From: an uncultured Pseudomonadota bacterium
Lineage (GTDB): Bacteria > Pseudomonadota > Gammaproteobacteria > Steroidobacterales > Steroidobacteraceae
Reading direction: 5' to 3'
Length of the DNA: 64,000 nt
Assembly (NCBI GenBank): GCA_903898785.1
Contig: CAIUGU010000142.1
Coordinates: 24,795 to 88,794, forward strand
A program made the translations under genes and the position numbers. The notes under the pieces are model-generated. The model had not been told where the DNA came from. It made no database searches and saw nothing but the letters and a program-made list of their open reading frames with translations. Below, piece after piece: positions 59,545 to 64,000 of the stretch; the first letter of the stretch is position 1; each line of letters begins with the position of its first letter.

Positions 59545-60393
59545 CTACTCCGGCGAGGAATCGAACGCCGGATCGCCGACGGCGACTTCATCGGGATCGC
59601 GCGTGTCGAACCAGACCTCCGGCAGGTCCGCGCTCTTGAACTCGAAACGCGAGCTGCCGGACTGCAGGCCGGTCGAGTCGAAGCGGCGTTCGTGCAGCAC
59701 CGTCCGGCCCGTGCGCTCGACCAGCAGCACGCTGGAGCAGCGCGTGCCGTAGCGTTCGTGCACGATGAACGGAGCGGACACGATGTGCTCCCATTCGAGC
59801 GGCAGCCCGGTGGACGGCAGGCTGTCGTGGTCCGCCCGCTCGCGATCGGCGAGGACGCGGAACAGTTCGTCCGGATCGACATCGCCGCCGCCGAGCGCGC
59901 GGCCGAACTTTTCCTTGGTCCGCGTGAGCTTCGGCCACGGCGTGTCGAGGAGATGGTTGCTGATGCCGTGGATCCCGCTCGGCAGTGCGCGTGGCACCGA
60001 GTCGCCGCGATTGGAGAAGTAGTACAGCGCACGGGGTCCGCCGACGAGCAGGTTGAAGCCGGAGTAACGCGGCGCTGCGCCGCGCAGGTCGTCCAGGAAT
60101 TCCTTCGGCGACGTGGCGCCGGTCAGGAAGCGGGGGATCAGGGAGCCGCGCGATGGCGCGCCTTCGATCGGCGCCTGCAGGTCGCGGTAGTTCGTGACGA
60201 CGCCGAAACGGCCGGAGCGGGCGACGCCGAGCCACGTGCCGTTCGCCTGCAGATCGCGTCCGCCCAGGATGCGCGGGTCGTCCTGCCACCAGTTGAGCGG
60301 CGCGGCGGCGCGGTCATGAAACTCGTCGCGGTTGGCCGCAAGGACGAGTCGGTAACGCGGGTGGCTTTTCCAGCCGATCAGGAGGAGGCACAT
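59545..60393 (-). CDS. NRDE family (TANGO2-like) protein
   Basis: MCLLLIGWKSHPRYRLVLAANRDEFHDRAAAPLNWW. Confidence 0.92.
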   Translation of the reverse strand: MCLLLIGWKSHPRYRLVLAANRDEFHDRAAAPLNWWQDDPRILGGRDLQANGTWLGVARSGRFGVVTNYRDLQAPIEGAPSRGSLIPRFLTGATSPKEFLDDLRGAAPRYSGFNLLVGGPRALYYFSNRGDSVPRALPSGIHGISNHLLDTPWPKLTRTKEKFGRALGGGDVDPDELFRVLADRERADHDSLPSTGLPLEWEHIVSAPFIVHERYGTRCSSVLLVERTGRTVLHERRFDSTGLQSGSSRFEFKSADLPEVWFDTRDPDEVAVGDPAFDSSPE

Positions 60394-60502
60394 GCCGCAG
60401 ATTGTAACGGCAACCGGGGTCCAGGCGACTGGCGATTAGCGACTGGCGAGGGGCTGGAGAAGACCGACATCGACTTGGCTGGAACCCGGATCAGGCCAGT
60501 CG

Positions 60503-61450
60503 CTAGTCGCCAGTCGCCCGCCCCTGCTGACCACCTGCCTGCGGGGCGTTCAGCCAGTCCTGGATCAGCCGGTACGAGATCGACTGCGGGGGCGGCAGCA
60601 GGATCCTGCCCGAGGCCAGGTCCTCGCGGCTGAACCAGCGGGCGTCCTCGAGTTCCCCGTCGCGGCAGGCGATGTCGGTGCTGAGCGCGCGAGCCGTGAA
60701 TCCCAGCATCAGCGAAGACGGGAACGGCCACGGTTGCGAGGAGTGGTAGGTCGGGGCAGTGGCCTCGATGCCGGTTTCCTCGAGTACCTCCCGCAGCACG
60801 GCGTCCTCGAGGCTCTCGCCCGGTTCGACGAAGCCCGCGATGGTGGAATAGCGTCCCGGCGGCCAGATCGCCTGCCTGCCGAGGAGCGCCCGCTCGTCCT
60901 GCCCTTCGCCCCGGCTCACGAGGACGATGATCGCCGGGTCGATGCGCGGGAATTGCGCCGTCCCGCATTCGGTGCACTTGAGCAGGTGGCCAGAGCGGCT
61001 GCTGGCGGTCGGTGCGCCGCAGGAACCGCAGAAGCGGTGGCGCGCCCGCCAGTGGACCATGGCCCTGGCATAGGCCAGCAGGCCGGCTTCGTCACCGGGC
61101 AGCAGGCTTCCCAGGCTGCGGAGGTCCTGGAACTCGGCGTCGCCCGGCAACGCAGGCGGCGGATCGCCGGTGAATTCAACGGCGAAGCAGGGGCGGCTGC
61201 GGAATTCCCCCAGCAGGATCAGGTCCTCGGAGCGCTCGATATGGGGGGCGGCCTCGTGCCACTCGAGCAGCCGGGCTGTCGGTGTGTCGCCGCCCGGTGC
61301 AATCAGGTTGCGGAGTTGCCAGACCGGCACCAGCCACGCGTTGCCCTGGTCACGCAGGACGTCGAGCCATGCCGTGTCTTCCCGGGGGTGGGCCGTCCGG
61401 TCCAGATAGGGGCCGGCGAAAATGTTGGGCTGGCGCGGCGGACCTGACAT
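60503..61450 (-). CDS. nudC: NAD(+) diphosphatase (NudC)
   Basis: Zinc ribbon FCGSCGAPTASSRSGHLLKCTECGTAQFPRIDPAIIVLV and Nudix box GFVEPGESLEDAVLREVLEETGIEA; start MSGPPRQPNI chosen, the listed ORF runs into repeat copy C. Confidence 0.93.
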   Translation of the reverse strand: MSGPPRQPNIFAGPYLDRTAHPREDTAWLDVLRDQGNAWLVPVWQLRNLIAPGGDTPTARLLEWHEAAPHIERSEDLILLGEFRSRPCFAVEFTGDPPPALPGDAEFQDLRSLGSLLPGDEAGLLAYARAMVHWRARHRFCGSCGAPTASSRSGHLLKCTECGTAQFPRIDPAIIVLVSRGEGQDERALLGRQAIWPPGRYSTIAGFVEPGESLEDAVLREVLEETGIEATAPTYHSSQPWPFPSSLMLGFTARALSTDIACRDGELEDARWFSREDLASGRILLPPPQSISYRLIQDWLNAPQAGGQQGRATGD

Positions 61451-61508
61451 CGGGCGGGGCGCTTCCGGGAGGGCGGGGCATGCAGTGTAGCAATGCCCCG
61501 CCGCCCGG

Positions 61509-61672
61509 GTTAACAGGACGCTGCAAGACTCATGGCAGCCCCCTGATCTATTCCGAGTCAGGGATGGCTCGGTGAAATCAACGAGTTCCAGTTCGTTGAT
61601 TTCGGGAGCCGGCGAAAACGACGCTTTTCGCCGGCTCCCGATGCAAAAGGCACGGATAGCCTCTTGCATCAG
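61509..61672 (-). repeat. Copy C (diverged, inverted) of the multi-hairpin intergenic repeat
   Basis: Reverse complement GATGCAAGAGgctatccgtgcCTTTTGCATCGGGAGCCGGCGAAAAgcgtcgTTTTCGCCGGCTCCCGAAATCAACGA...TCGTTGATTTCaCCGAG...CTCGG...CCTGTTA aligns with copies A/B. Confidence 0.88.
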
Positions 61673-61684
61673 GCCGGAGGAGTC

Positions 61685-63076
61685 TCAGGCTGCCCAGATC
61701 TCGTCGTCGGTGGGCACCTTCTTGGTGGTGATGACCTTGCCGATGCGCGACACGTTGATCAGGTGCTTGTAGTCGAGGTTCTCGGAAATCGAGTTGCCGC
61801 CCCACGAGCCGCAGCCCAGCGTCGTGGTCGGCGCGAAGCCGTTGGTGAGCGAACCGCCTGCCGTGAGGGCGCTGGCCTGGTTGACGACCAGCCGGCTGAT
61901 CGGCAATTCGACGCCCGCCTCGCGGATGTGCGCTTCCGTGTTCGAGTGCAGCGCCGCGGAATGTCCGGCCCCCTCGACGATCAGGTTGGCCTTCGCGTTG
62001 GCGACGGCTTCCTTGAAGGTCTTGTACGGCAGGATCGCCACCACCGGGCACAGCTTTTCCTTGGCCAGGATGTCCGCGGTGCCGGCGCCCTTCGCGGGCA
62101 GGAGGATGATGCGGGCCGTCGCGGGCACGTCGATGCCGGCCAGTGCGCCGATCTCGCGCGGCGTCTTGCCGACGACGTCCTTGTTGAGGTGGCCGCCGGG
62201 GAACACCACGTCGCGCAGCTTCTGGATGTGGCCTTCGTCGGCGGTGAACCAGACCTTGCCGGTCTGCTTGAAGAGGTCGATCGTCTCGTTGTACTTCTCT
62301 TCGGGCGTCAGCACGAACTGTTCGTGCGAGCAGATGATGCCGTTGTCGAACGACGCGCCCGTCAGGATCTTGCCGACGGCGTCCTTCAGGTCCACGTCGC
62401 GGTCGATGATGACCGGCACGTTGCCGGCGCCCACGCCGTACGACGGCTTGCCGGACGAGTACGCCGACTTCACCATCGCGCCGCCGCCCGTGGCGACCAC
62501 GACATCGACGGACTTCATCAGGTCCTGCGTCTTCTCGACCGAGCCGTTGCGCACGGTCTGGATCAGGTTGTCCGGGCCGCCGTGGTGCTTGACGATCTTC
62601 ATGAACTCGTTCGTCAGCAGCTCGGTGCACTTCTGTGCCTTGGGATGCGGCGCGAAGATGACGGCGTTGCCGCCCTTGAGCGCGAACATGCCGTTGCACA
62701 TCGGTGTCGCGACCGGGTTCGTGACGGGGCAGACGGCGCCCACGACGCCCATCGGCTTGGCGACGAACACGAGGTTGTTCTCTGCGTCCTCGCCGATGAT
62801 GCCGCGCGACTTCTTGCCCTTCAGGTTGTTCCAGATGACGCGCGCCTTGCCCTTCTTCTTCAGGACCTTGTCCTCGAAGTTGCCGATGCCCGTCTCGTCG
62901 ACCGCCATGCGGGCGAGCATCTCGGCGTTGTCGTACACGTACTTCGCCATGTCGCGCACGATCGCGTCGACCTGTTCCTGCGAGAAGCCTTCGTAGATGG
63001 CCTGCGCGGCGCGTGCCTTCGCAACCAGACTGCTGATCTCGTTGTCGGGGGCGGCGGCGCGTTCGGGCATGCTCAT
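61685..63076 (-). CDS. Acylating (CoA-dependent) aldehyde dehydrogenase family protein
   Basis: 464 aa; GVVGAVCPVTNPVATPMCNGMFALKGGNAVIFAPHP, VVATGGGAMVKSAYSSGKPSYGVGAGNVPVIID, GASFDNGIICSHEQFV catalytic Cys region. Confidence 0.9.
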   Translation of the reverse strand: MSMPERAAAPDNEISSLVAKARAAQAIYEGFSQEQVDAIVRDMAKYVYDNAEMLARMAVDETGIGNFEDKVLKKKGKARVIWNNLKGKKSRGIIGEDAENNLVFVAKPMGVVGAVCPVTNPVATPMCNGMFALKGGNAVIFAPHPKAQKCTELLTNEFMKIVKHHGGPDNLIQTVRNGSVEKTQDLMKSVDVVVATGGGAMVKSAYSSGKPSYGVGAGNVPVIIDRDVDLKDAVGKILTGASFDNGIICSHEQFVLTPEEKYNETIDLFKQTGKVWFTADEGHIQKLRDVVFPGGHLNKDVVGKTPREIGALAGIDVPATARIILLPAKGAGTADILAKEKLCPVVAILPYKTFKEAVANAKANLIVEGAGHSAALHSNTEAHIREAGVELPISRLVVNQASALTAGGSLTNGFAPTTTLGCGSWGGNSISENLDYKHLINVSRIGKVITTKKVPTDDEIWAA

Positions 63077-63232
63077 GGCTTTTCTCCTAATGGAAACGAC
63101 TTGTACATTGAAGAATAACATTATCCGGCTGCCGGCAGGGCGCTGGCAACCCGGGCCGTCTGGCCCGCAAGTGTACCTCCGCGGCGGACGGGGCGCGCCT
63201 CGCGGCCCCAGGGTGCCCCGGGGAACTGGTGC

Positions 63233-63835
63233 TCAGGAGCGCGGATCTGCCAGGTTGCGGCGCTCCGCGAGCAGCCTGCGAACGCCCCGGGTGTCGGTCT
63301 TCATGCGACATAAAGGGCACCGGCCCGGGGAGAGGGACAGCGTGTCGCGCACGAAAGCACCGCCGCATTCCGGGCAGCCATCCACCTGGAGATCCTCGCC
63401 GCTCGCCAGCGCCATCAGCAGGAACCATGCGTGCTCGAAGGACAGGTGACCGCTGCGCCAGAGCGACTGGTAGGTCTCGAACGCGTCGCAGAACAATGCA
63501 CCGAACTCGATGCCGCGCTGGGCCGGGTTGCGTGCGCCTTCGTCCTCGATCAGGCCGACGGCCGCGAACAGCCCCGCCAGCAGGGAGGCCTCGAGATGGG
63601 CGGAGGCATTGCGCAGGAAGTACGCGGTCCTGCGCGGCGACTTGCCGCGCTTGCGCCGTACCGCCTGGGCCGCGGGACCCGCGGAGACGTAGCTCCTGTA
63701 GAGCTTGCGGATCCGGTCGTCCGTGAGGGTCGTGCACAACCGGATCGTGCAGGTCCGGGCTTCGTGGCGAATCATCCTGAGCGCGAGGTGATGGCGCTCG
63801 AGGTCGCGGGAATAGCGGTGATCGGTGACACGCAA
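63233..63835 (-). CDS. FlhC-like transcriptional regulator (start uncertain)
   Basis: RHHLALRMIRHEARTCTIRLCTTLTDDRIRKLYRSYV resembles the FlhC N-terminal region; C-terminal CPECGGAFVR...CPLC zinc site. TTG start at 63835 inferred; the listed ORF extends to 63961. Confidence 0.68.
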   Translation of the reverse strand: MRVTDHRYSRDLERHHLALRMIRHEARTCTIRLCTTLTDDRIRKLYRSYVSAGPAAQAVRRKRGKSPRRTAYFLRNASAHLEASLLAGLFAAVGLIEDEGARNPAQRGIEFGALFCDAFETYQSLWRSGHLSFEHAWFLLMALASGEDLQVDGCPECGGAFVRDTLSLSPGRCPLCRMKTDTRGVRRLLAERRNLADPRS

Positions 63836-63937
63836 AGCGGGACTCCCTGTCCTCTGGTCGCGTTCCGGGGGTGGCAACGACGTCCCGCGCGGCCGGTTTC
63901 CCGGCTTGGCACATCCTGACGCCTTATGGCATAAATA

Positions 63938-63967
63938 CCATATATGGTCCAAACGGACCATATATGG
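63938..63967. promoter_or_regulatory. Operator-like 13-bp perfect inverted repeat upstream of the FlhC-like gene
   Basis: CCATATATGGTCC aaac GGACCATATATGG in a locally AT-rich segment. Confidence 0.7.
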
Positions 63968-64000
63968 CTTTTAATATGTACTTTTTGGGTTAAGGATGAC

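Noticed and set aside
61451-61669. N-terminal extension of nudC through repeat copy C
   Set aside because: The peptide repeats the translation of the intergenic element; the nudC start at 61450 (MSGPPRQPNI) fits family architecture.

Overview
High-GC 64 kb chromosomal window, gammaproteobacterial in character (inferred from gene families; no taxonomy search was possible). It is mostly dense housekeeping and accessory genes: P-II/amtB, ubiK-like, comM, a VAO-type flavoprotein + c-type cytochrome + PQQ-dehydrogenase cluster, a two-component system with a Do-family protease, hemD-like, dodecin, a TonB receptor, gspAB, fadE, mdh, a CPA2 antiporter, an Mla-like MCE transporter, namZ, an FHA coiled-coil protein, SNase, PLD, ABC-F, a GGDEF/EAL protein, tamAB, nudC, an acylating aldehyde dehydrogenase and an FlhC-like regulator. 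There is one tRNA-Arg(CCG). The strongest unexplained signal is a ~167-bp intergenic repeat present three times (28109-28275 +, 43385-43551 +, ~61509-61672 -). Each copy folds into about five consecutive hairpins, and the differences between copies are often compensatory base-pair changes. This points to a structured DNA/RNA element rather than the short ORFs called through it. Other items: a ~205-bp head-to-head REP/BIME-like inverted repeat beside the antiporter, with a related copy after the GNAT gene; a perfect 32-nt palindrome before the Do protease; a 13-bp inverted repeat upstream of the FlhC-like gene; a secreted-protein operon built around an MBL-fold hydrolase with ATGA-coupled genes; a PQQ dehydrogenase carrying a WDxD lanthanide-type motif; and an unlisted 34-aa Lys-rich ORF. 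All calls come from reading the sequence and supplied translations; no database search was run.
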